64,000 bases of DNA from the NCBI RefSeq assembly GCF_002831645.1, contig NZ_CP025117.1, forward strand, positions 4,107,001-4,171,000, written 5' to 3'. The DNA is from Olleya sp. Bg11-27 (lineage in GTDB: Bacteria; Bacteroidota; Bacteroidia; Flavobacteriales; Flavobacteriaceae). Made by a program: the position numbers and the translations under genes. Positions 16,572 through 25,500 of the stretch are shown one piece after another. Under the pieces are notes generated by a model that saw only the letters and a list, made by a program, of their open reading frames with translations, was not told the origin of the DNA and made no database searches. Positions within the stretch are counted from its first letter, which is position 1. The number at the start of each line of letters is the position of its first letter.

Positions 16572-19500
16572 TTAACGCTTTAAAGTAAAATGTCCTTTGT
16601 ACGTTTTACCATTTTGCCTATAAAGCACAAACCAATAGTCATTTGTCGGCAATATCTGACCATTAAAAGTACCATCCCAACCTGGGGATTGTGGGGCTAA
16701 TTGTTTTAATAGTTTACCGTATCGATCATATATTTGTATGACGTTATCACGCTCTTTATTTGAATTTATAATTTGCCAAGTATCATTTATAGTATCTCCA
16801 TTTGGCGTAAAATAATTAGGATAATAAAGTAAATACACATCATCACTTACAATACCGCACCCTTTTTTATCTCTAACAAATACAGTATAGTCATCAATAT
16901 CTAAATTAGAAAACACATTACTATCTTGATATACAACTCCATCTAATGAAAACTCGTAATCACCCTCTCCTTCAACTTCAACAATAATACTATTATTATT
17001 TTGTGTCCAGTCTTGGGTTACTATATCTGTAATAGTTGCAATGTTAGAAACCACTACTTCTACGTTTTTTGTTGCTTCACAAACCAAACCACCATAAATA
17101 TTAGAAGCAATTACCCAATAATCTCCAGGCAAGGTTACAACAATAGCATTTGTTGTTTCTCCTGTTGACCAAAGGTAGCTATCATATCCGTTATCAGCTG
17201 TAACTATTATAGAATCTCCTTCACATATAGACCATACAGTTTCCATTTCTAAAACCGGTTGTGTATTGACAATTAAGTCAAAAGACGCTGTTGTAAAACA
17301 ATCTGTATTATTACTATTTTCTAATCTAACAAAAATAGTTTGAGGACTTTCTGTATTTTGAAAAGTTGGACTTAAACCATTTATACTTTGTTCTGCGTCA
17401 GATAATGATATGTGATAACTAATATTATTATCTATTGCTATTTGTCCATTTAAAACACTATTATTTTGACTACTTAGATCAAAAATCTCAAAACCATCGT
17501 TAGAGTCGTCATCACAAACAGTAATATCTTCTGGCTGACTAGCAATTGGTAAATAGCTAACACCTATTTGAAATGAAGTAGTATCATAGCAACTATTACT
17601 TTCCTTATTTTCTATTCTAACAAAAATAGTTTCAGAAGTTGTACTACATAAATAACTATCTGATAATGGACTTATATTAACCTCTGCATCTGCTTGAGAA
17701 CTATGATAAGAGATATTAAACATTGTTCCTAATTGTCCATTTAATACCTGACTATTATAGTTTGATAAATCAAAAAGATATTCGCCATTATTTAAAATAT
17801 TATCACAAATAACATCATCCTGTACTGGATTAGCAATTGGTTGAGAGTTTACTATAAAATTAATTGTAGTCTGATCATAACAAATGGTACTTGCTAGACT
17901 CTCTACCCTAACAGTAATTGTTTGCGATGTTGTTACAAAAGGGTTTGGTAATGGACTTGACAATACATTACTGGATTGATCTGTGTAAACCACAACAACT
18001 CCAATTTGACCATTTAAAAGTGTCGTTTCAAGATTACTAACATCAAAAGCAAATTGCCCATCATTATCGTCATCGCAAGCAGTAAAATCTGCAATTGTAT
18101 TTGCGACCACTCCTGCATCTATAACAAAATCAATAGTTGTTGACACACTACACGCTCCATTTAAATCTTGAGAATTAACATTGGTTACATTAACATTTAT
18201 AGTTTGTTGACTAGTTACAAATGGATTTGGTAAAGGGTTTGGTAATACTATACCTAAAGCATCTGTAAAAGTTATATTAACATTAGTTTGTCCTTGTAAG
18301 ATTTGATCGTTAATTGTCGTAGTATCAAAACTTTCTACACCGTCATTAAACTCGTCACATTGAGCTAACACAATTGGTGTTACTTGAAAAGGAACCTCTT
18401 CAACATGCAAATTTAAATGCATTCCTAAACCTAAACAGTCATTGTTAGTTGCACTATCTACTCTTATATAAATCTCTTGTATATTTGGGGTTGCATTAGT
18501 ATAATTAGTAATATCTGCAATAGCATTATTTTCCGACAACGCATCTGCTACGTTTTGGTAATAAGTAATTTCTAACAATTGTCCCGCAGGAAATAAGGCT
18601 TGAATTTCGGTATCAATACTACTAAAATCAAATGCTGTAAATCCATTATATGCATCTCCGTCTTGATTATCATCGCATTTATAGATATCCCTAGTAAAGG
18701 CAGATGGTATTTGAGTTGTGGATACGTTTAAATTTACTTGACTTACTCTATAACAACCATTAGCATTTTGTACTCTTGCCCATACCGTGTCTGCACTTAC
18801 AGTTTGGTTTATGTATGTTGTTGGATTTGTAATAGTATTAACTCCGTTTTCTGCATCTGTTTGATTTTGGTAAAACGCAATGATTTCAAAAGCTGCATTT
18901 ACTGTTATTTCGTCTATAACTTCATTTAAGTTAAAGCTACTAAACCCGTCAATATCATCATCGCATTGACTTAATATAACGGGAGTAGTCACTGTTGGCA
19001 ATGTATATACTTGTATATTAAAATTAGTTTGTGCGACACACTCTGAATTACTATTACTAACTACTTGAACATAAATTGTCTCTATTGCATTGGTGTTTTG
19101 ATAACTATTTGGATTAGCTATTACTGTCGTATAACTACTATCTGAATAATAATAAACAGAATAATCAGCTACTAATTGTCCATTTAAAATAGCTGCTTCA
19201 TTTTGTGTTAAATCAAAACTAATAACACCATCCATATCTGTTCCAATGCTAGTATTATCACATAAACCAATATCTGGAATATTAGTACCAACCGCTGGTG
19301 TATCAAAAACTTGAATATTAAAAGTAGTTAATGCTTCACAATTTAAATTATCAACATTCCTAACTGTTACATAAATGGTTTGTGTTGCATATGCTGTTAA
19401 ATTAGTAAATACGTTAGGATTATTTAATGGCAAATTATTATTAAAATTAGCCAAGGTATTATAATATAAGACTTCAAACTGTGCTGGATTTAATCCATTT

Positions 19501-20954
19501 AAAATAGTTGTATCTTGTTGCGTAAGGTTAAAAGAGTAAAGACCATCATTATTATCATCGCAAACTGTTATATCTTGAGGTTGTGTTGCGCTTGGTTGCT
19601 CAAAAATTTTTATTGTCCTATCGTCTGTTGTGGTTTGTGTACCAATGGTTACTGCTACAGATACATCATAATCTCCTGGAGCACTAAAGGTATGCGTTGG
19701 AGACTCTACAGCAGCTGTAGTACCATCTCCAAAATCCCACAATATACTATCATAAGCAGAAGATATGTTTGCATTAAATTGTGTACTATCTCCAAAACAT
19801 ACATTATCAGCATCAAACCCAACGTAAAAAAAAGATTGTATAAAAGGTGGCAGACCGTATTTAGAATATTTACCATTCAAATACACAGCATCCTCTATAT
19901 AGCTACAACCAAGTCCCAATACATTTGGAAATGTTATAACATCTATATAACCGCTATCATTACTTGCTACATATATTTTTTGATCAGGCCCTAATTGCAA
20001 TGCTGCACTTTCACTACCAAAATTTGGATTAGGGTCACCAGAATATATTTGAAGCTCTGATGCAGGTATATCCGTAGCATTTAGATTATACTGTAGCACC
20101 TCAAAATAATCTGTGTTACTAATATACAACAGTTGGCCATTTGGCGAAAACTCCGCACCATAACTACCAACCCGACTATCTAACACTATAGCATTACTAA
20201 CACTACCTGTAGCAGCATCAAAATCACATAGTTCAGACCCATCAAAACCATGACAAACGGCTAATTTTGTGCCATCTGGCGAGACCTTAATACCTCCTGT
20301 AAACATTTTTGTCTGAGCTTGATAAGTGTAAATATTAACACCTGTAACACTTGAGACTGGAGTTGTATTTACACCACTATTGGTTACTAAATAGGACTGA
20401 AAATGAGAGTCGCCTAACCACCATCCCTCTACAACATCATGAGTAATCACCCAAATATCTTGTCCGTTAGCATGTTGTACTGCTGTTAATTTTTCTGTAG
20501 TTGGTGTATGTAATAGTATATTTTTATTGGCAGTAACCGCACCTAAACCGCCATCTAAGGTCATATCCACCTCAGAATAGTTTAAGCCATTAGATTCACC
20601 TTCCCAATCTGCTGTAAAAATATAATAAATATTAGCGTCTCCTGGTTTAGGAACTATGATAGCCGATTGTGTGCTTGAACTGTGACCTAATAAACCTGCA
20701 CCATTTAACATAATAGTATGAGTATTATTATATACTGTGGTACCATCTGTATAAAATAACAAATTGCCTGTTGGTGTACAAATACTAGCACATCCCTCCA
20801 AAGTGTCCAAAGCACCATTAGTTAGCACTACTGGACTACCACTATTAAAATCTATACCCGCATTACCTCCAAAATACCAAACATTAGCCTCACCTTGACC
20901 CAACGCTTGGAAGCTAATACCTATTAAAAACAATAGCTGTATTTTTTTTATCAT
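16572..20954 (-). CDS. Giant secreted PKD/CHU_C protein with T9SS type B sorting domain
   Basis: 1460 aa. Signal peptide (MIKKIQLLFLIGISFQALGQ); about residues 25-370 a beta-propeller-like region (VWYFGGNAGIDFNSG, YIFTADW); a PKD domain (SILWDFGDGTTAAVESPTHT, about 400-450); then eight repeats of roughly 95 residues each marked by CDD-N-DG-x3-F-(N/D)L and often ILNGQ; finally a CHU_C type B sorting domain (YFTPNGDTINDTWQI ... GWDGTFNGQILPTNDYWF, about 1378-1460). It should therefore leave the cell by T9SS and be anchored or released. It is the first gene of the minus-strand T2SS-like operon and has the shared palindrome-pair promoter upstream, so it is co-expressed with a different secretion machine, which is unusual. 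Confidence 0.88.
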   Translation of the reverse strand: MIKKIQLLFLIGISFQALGQGEANVWYFGGNAGIDFNSGSPVVLTNGALDTLEGCASICTPTGNLLFYTDGTTVYNNTHTIMLNGAGLLGHSSSTQSAIIVPKPGDANIYYIFTADWEGESNGLNYSEVDMTLDGGLGAVTANKNILLHTPTTEKLTAVQHANGQDIWVITHDVVEGWWLGDSHFQSYLVTNSGVNTTPVSSVTGVNIYTYQAQTKMFTGGIKVSPDGTKLAVCHGFDGSELCDFDAATGSVSNAIVLDSRVGSYGAEFSPNGQLLYISNTDYFEVLQYNLNATDIPASELQIYSGDPNPNFGSESAALQLGPDQKIYVASNDSGYIDVITFPNVLGLGCSYIEDAVYLNGKYSKYGLPPFIQSFFYVGFDADNVCFGDSTQFNANISSAYDSILWDFGDGTTAAVESPTHTFSAPGDYDVSVAVTIGTQTTTDDRTIKIFEQPSATQPQDITVCDDNNDGLYSFNLTQQDTTILNGLNPAQFEVLYYNTLANFNNNLPLNNPNVFTNLTAYATQTIYVTVRNVDNLNCEALTTFNIQVFDTPAVGTNIPDIGLCDNTSIGTDMDGVISFDLTQNEAAILNGQLVADYSVYYYSDSSYTTVIANPNSYQNTNAIETIYVQVVSNSNSECVAQTNFNIQVYTLPTVTTPVILSQCDDDIDGFSSFNLNEVIDEITVNAAFEIIAFYQNQTDAENGVNTITNPTTYINQTVSADTVWARVQNANGCYRVSQVNLNVSTTQIPSAFTRDIYKCDDNQDGDAYNGFTAFDFSSIDTEIQALFPAGQLLEITYYQNVADALSENNAIADITNYTNATPNIQEIYIRVDSATNNDCLGLGMHLNLHVEEVPFQVTPIVLAQCDEFNDGVESFDTTTINDQILQGQTNVNITFTDALGIVLPNPLPNPFVTSQQTINVNVTNVNSQDLNGACSVSTTIDFVIDAGVVANTIADFTACDDDNDGQFAFDVSNLETTLLNGQIGVVVVYTDQSSNVLSSPLPNPFVTTSQTITVRVESLASTICYDQTTINFIVNSQPIANPVQDDVICDNILNNGEYLFDLSNYNSQVLNGQLGTMFNISYHSSQADAEVNISPLSDSYLCSTTSETIFVRIENKESNSCYDTTSFQIGVSYLPIASQPEDITVCDDDSNDGFEIFDLSSQNNSVLNGQIAIDNNISYHISLSDAEQSINGLSPTFQNTESPQTIFVRLENSNNTDCFTTASFDLIVNTQPVLEMETVWSICEGDSIIVTADNGYDSYLWSTGETTNAIVVTLPGDYWVIASNIYGGLVCEATKNVEVVVSNIATITDIVTQDWTQNNNSIIVEVEGEGDYEFSLDGVVYQDSNVFSNLDIDDYTVFVRDKKGCGIVSDDVYLLYYPNYFTPNGDTINDTWQIINSNKERDNVIQIYDRYGKLLKQLAPQSPGWDGTFNGQILPTNDYWFVLYRQNGKTYKGHFTLKR

Positions 20955-21033
20955 GATTATCTAAACGCTTCTAATTTACAACTATTTAGCCTATCGTTTT
21001 TTTCTTAAAAAAAATAATAACAACATGCCCATG

Positions 21034-21110
21034 TAAAACTACATAATTTAAAAAATGAAAAACAATCTTTAATGCTACTAATAGTAAGCCTACACCTTAC
21101 TAATAGTAAT
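21034..21110 (-). promoter_or_regulatory. Shared promoter architecture, copy A (drives the CHU_C/GspF operon)
   Basis: Two 15-bp near-palindromes, CTTACTAATAGTAAT (21096-21110, centre 21103) and GCTACTAATAGTAAG (21074-21088, centre 21081), 22 bp centre to centre. On the minus strand TAGTTTTA (21034-21041), a -7-like box, begins exactly 40 bp from the proximal centre. The same geometry occurs at 34276-34352 and 35162-35238. The leader from about 21027 to the start codon is about 70 nt. Confidence 0.75.
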
Positions 21111-21215
21111 CGCTATAATAGAAGTATCACAATGTTTGAAAACGTTTTTTTTACAATCGAGTTCATAATAAAATAATTATGATGCTACCATATAATTATG
21201 TTTGTAGGTTTCTTT

Positions 21216-21430
21216 ATTTATATATGATTATCTAAAATTATTCGATGCACCTCATCCTTCGACACTTTATAATTAATTACTTTCTTTACCTGTTTTAATG
21301 GATAACTAAATTTTGATAATAACCATTTCCTAAGACTTTCAGTATCCTGTATTATTGCTATTATAAATTGATTTGATGTGTGTTTTTTTTTAATCTCTAA
21401 ATATATTTTGTAATTCGTTGTAGTAACAAC
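21216..21430 (-). pseudogene. Possible gene remnant, unknown
   Basis: A minus-strand frame without start codon, open for about 70 codons, with protein-like composition: YKIYLEIKKKHTSNQFIIAI and LRKWLLSKFSYPLKQVKKVI, ending in EVHRIILDNHI-stop. A stop lies directly upstream. It could be the end of a decayed gene; the rest of 20955-22218 outside the listed promoter and repeats shows nothing coding. Confidence 0.3.
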
Positions 21431-21777
21431 TTATTATCAAATGTATGCGACTTGTCATAAATACATAAGCATATGCACTTATCGTTTTATATAATAATAA
21501 TAATATAAAGTATCATCTAATATTCTAAATATATTGCACATAAAGGTCTAACCAATTTATTATATGTAGGTTAATAATATCGATTGTGTTCTAACAATAA
21601 CTTTATAGCTCTATGACATGATTTAAAGACACATATACTGGTGCTCTTTTACAAAGTATACTTATTGTTTTTAAAATACTTTTAAACCATTACAAACACT
21701 AAAATAAATTAGGCACGCTTTAAAAAAGCTTGCTACAGTCCGTGATATATATCGCACGAGAGGAAACTTATAACAGA

Positions 21778-21807
21778 TTTGTTATGAAATTTATAGTTTC
21801 TACTCAT
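21778..21807 (-). pseudogene. RAYT transposase 5' fragment
   Basis: Thirty bases encode MSRNYKFHNK, identical to the first ten residues of the broken REP-associated transposase at 6779-7348, then the reading diverges. A hairpin similar to the one beyond that gene's 3' end lies directly beside it, so this looks like an internal deletion derivative of the same element. Confidence 0.6.
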
Positions 21808-21928
21808 AGAACTAACATAGTTAAGATTTATCATTACAAATGCTAAGCTACTATGTTTAGTGACTCTAAAGTAATAGATTCCTTATTCTTACTACCATTT
21901 GGTAATACTTACGCGACACGTCGATAGT

Positions 21929-21982
<54 letters not shown>

Positions 21983-22218
21983 AAACTTGATACTTTTACA
22001 AAGTCCGACAGAAGGCTTGTTACAATTGTCGTCCTTAAGGACTACTAACTAAGTATGGCACTATTTGCAAACTAACGGTAGTTAGGCACTCATTATTTTC
22101 ATAAAAATTCTATTCTTTAATAAAAAATAATATTTTAAAATAAATCATTAGAATATATAGTAAATATTAGAGAAAGAGAATACAACTTAAAACTAACTTC
22201 TTAGAAATTTTATTGGAG

Positions 22219-22404
22219 TTATTCTTTTAGTGTTGAAATCAACTTAAAAACCAAAAGAATAACTCCAATAAAAACTATAATTTGGATACTTGAATAAAAT
22301 AAAGCATCACTATTGATCCATTTCATTCGCCTAAAGACAAAAGTTAACAACAGCATTACAGCACTAATAACTAAATATTTAATAATTGTTTTGGAAAATT
22401 TCAT
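22219..22404 (-). CDS. 61-aa two-helix membrane protein, candidate Rhs immunity factor
   Basis: Two hydrophobic helices (IIKYLVISAVMLLLTFVFR and SIQIIVFIGVILLVFKLIST) joined by a short loop with WINSD. It lies 2 bp after another 61-aa membrane ORF and is the last gene of the Rhs operon. Immunity genes normally follow the toxin gene directly, and small membrane immunity proteins protect against toxins that act on membranes or from the periplasm. No family recognised; function inferred from position. Confidence 0.6.
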   Translation of the reverse strand: MKFSKTIIKYLVISAVMLLLTFVFRRMKWINSDALFYSSIQIIVFIGVILLVFKLISTLKE

Positions 22405-22406
22405 CT

Positions 22407-22592
22407 CTATGTTTTTATAAAAATATTATATAAAGTCAGAATTAAAGCAATAACAATAATAGAGATAATATAATTTATTGAAATATCTTCTAAATATTCA
22501 TCATATGCTTTCTCTTTAAAAAATAGCCATCTTAAATATGCTCCTGGATAATTTAGGATAAAACCTAAAACTATTTTAAATAACACTTCCAT
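22407..22592 (-). CDS. 61-aa membrane protein directly behind the Rhs toxin, candidate immunity factor
   Basis: Starts 3 bp after the stop of the 1888-aa Rhs gene. N-terminal amphipathic/hydrophobic stretch (MEVLFKIVLGFILNYPGAYL), an acidic middle (EKAYDEYLEDIS) and a C-terminal helix (YIISIIVIALILTLYNIFI). Tight spacing (3 and 2 bp) ties it to the toxin and to the second 61-aa protein. It is the most likely cognate immunity gene by position, but whether one or both small proteins protect the cell cannot be told from sequence. Confidence 0.62.
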   Translation of the reverse strand: MEVLFKIVLGFILNYPGAYLRWLFFKEKAYDEYLEDISINYIISIIVIALILTLYNIFIKT

Positions 22593-22595
22593 CGT

Positions 22596-25500
22596 TTAAT
22601 TATGTACACTATTAACACCTTCTTTTATTGTTTCTTTTATTAATGACTCAGTTGCAAAATCAAGAACCTGAGAACCGAACCCTGTCTTTATAGGAAAAGG
22701 TATGATATCAATAACATCTCTAATAGTTTCTTTTGACTCTTCAAATGTTGCATTATCAATTAAAGGCTTTGACACATAATTCCAATCTTCATCAAACTGT
22801 CTAAAATTTGGAAACCAATAATTATCAGAAGAATGAGCCCTACCTGGGTGAGGGCCTTCTAAAATAAGGACTACAGCTTGACTAGCTAAAACATTTCCGA
22901 TTTTAGTTACTGGTCTCACGATTGAATTTACAAAACCTAGTGCAAAACCATTCACTTTAGACTTTGCCTCAATAGCAACCTCTCCTAAAACGACAACCTC
23001 TTTGTAAGTCTCATTTTCTCCTAATTGATAAAATCCATTAGAAAAATTATCAAACTCCCTATTCTCAATCTCTGAAACTGTAAAGTTAGTGGTTCCAATA
23101 TCATTAGTCAATTCATCATTAATTCTACCTCTTCCACTTACATAATTGAACAGTTGCCAATACCACTTACAATCAGCTCCAACACATCCCCCATCAGAAT
23201 CAGTACTATTCGTAGGATTATTACCCATACCCAAATAAGGACTATAAAATTGTCCATAAGGATCCGTCGTAGTCCACCTACCAATCCTACTATCCCACAA
23301 CCTCAATTGAAACGCTTCTTTACCCGTTTCCGGATCCAATTCTTGTCCTTGGAAAGCATATCTATACACAATACCATTAACCATTTTGCGCTCTGGCATT
23401 GGCATACCAAAAGGATAGTAATCTGTAAAACTAGACACTTCACTACCGTCTGTTAACACAGCACGCACATTACCTAAATGGTCTGTTAATTGGTAATTTG
23501 TCCGATCGTATTCTTTGTTATACACACCCAATCTTCCAGAACCATAAATTGGATACTCCTTTGCTTTTGGGTTTTCTTCTTGATTTGGCGCTGTATAAAT
23601 AGCCATTACACTACCTGCTACATCTCTAACATAATAAGTTTGTTTCCATTTTACACCTTCATCTTCTGTGACCTCTTTACGCACACGATGTCCTTTATCA
23701 TTATAATAAAAATTAATATAGGGTATGTTATCTACTTTAACTCCAGAAACTAAACCACTAGCATTATAGGTATAGCCGATCTGCTTACCGTCCTGAGTTT
23801 CTGTCACCAATTGCCCAATACTGTTATATATATAATTATTGACTTGTTGCGTTTTTAAGTCATCTGTACCCGTGTTTCCAACCACTGCATCAGTGACATG
23901 ATTTAGTTGATTGGTTAGTGGGTTATAATTATATGTAAAGTTATCCATACTATTACTATTACCATTTTTATTTCTATTTAAAGATAGTAAATTTCCGTTA
24001 GCATCATAGGTTAAATTAGACACTAAATATTGCCCACCTATGTCTGGTGTAATTACGCCTGCATTATTAGTCTTACCATATCCAGCATCCTTAAGCCATT
24101 TATTTTTGTCATACCTGTAAATATAAGCATTCTGAGTAGTTGAAGCATTTGGATCCAACCCTCTTGTAGCCCAACGTGTGGCTTTTATATTACCATCAAA
24201 CCTATTATAGCCATCGGCAGAAGTTACAATTGGTGTTGGGGTATTACTTCGGGCATAATCCCCTTTATAATAATCTATATGCATCCCAAAAGCATCATTA
24301 GTATCTCCTCCTGGATCATTATCTGCCTTCAAGGATGGATGGTTGATGGCCTTAAGTTGGCCTGCTAAGTTATACACATAATCGGTCCCTTGAATTCCGC
24401 CTCTAAGATCTGTACGTTTTAATGCTCCTGTCTCATAATACCCGTATTTGGCTTGCTCAATAAATGGCTGATTATTTGTCGAGGTCGCAACTCTTTCTAG
24501 CTGACCTACTGTATTGTACTCATACTTATGCACAAACGTCTCTTCGTTATTATCATGCTTTTGATAAATAATTTTGGTGACTTGTCCCTTTATTGGGTCA
24601 TACTCATAATCAATAGTTTTTGCTCCAATACCATCAATATATTGTACCACCCACTCTACACGACCATAAATATCATAGCTGTACCAAGTTGCTGTAGTTT
24701 TAGGGTTTAACGTATAAGTTTTTGAGACATTACCCGCCACAAATTTTTGAGTTCTGTAATACCCAGAATTAATACCGCTAGTTTCCAAAGCTTCATATAG
24801 ACCTATATGCTCAGAGCCATCATAATTTGGAATATCATATAGTGTCCTGTGGACTTCTTTACAATATTCAGGATCTAATGTCGTATTAAAATCAACAACA
24901 GAAGAAGAATTTACCAAATCGTAAAACTGTAAATTTTCTATAGACGCTTCAGGACTTGCAAAAGACGCCTTAGTTAACAAAGGACCCGAATTTGTTCCCG
25001 TAGAAGTGTATATAACTTCATCATTTTTATAATATCTTACGGTATTACCAATACGTTCTACTTTAAAAGTATCCCCAGGTAAATACGTGCTTTTTTGTCC
25101 CTTATTGGATCCCGACTCATATACATACACACGTTGATTTCTAGCTAAATATATAGCAAAATCTATTGTACTATAAGCCGCAGATGTACTGGTATCATCC
25201 GACAAACCTAACATAAAAGCATTTGTGTTTTCTGGCGTATCAAACTTTACAAAACCATCTCCATTAATCATTTCATTTGAAGAAAAATAAGCAGACCAAG
25301 AATAATCTCCTATTTTTTCTATTTCATTTCCAAAAGTTGCAACATTAAAATAATCCTCAAATCTAGATACTCCGCTTATTAACGACACATTACTAACTCC
25401 TCCATTTAAACCTCTAATAGAAATATCACCAATCAGATCTTCGTTAAACGAGTATTTATTAGAGGTATAAAAAAGTACGCCATTTTTAAAATACTTAATT

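Noticed and set aside
19515-19994. 159-codon plus-strand frame inside the CHU_C gene
   Set aside because: It is antisense to a clearly coding region with PKD and beta-propeller motifs; its Cys/Tyr/Ile-rich composition is what a complementary frame gives.
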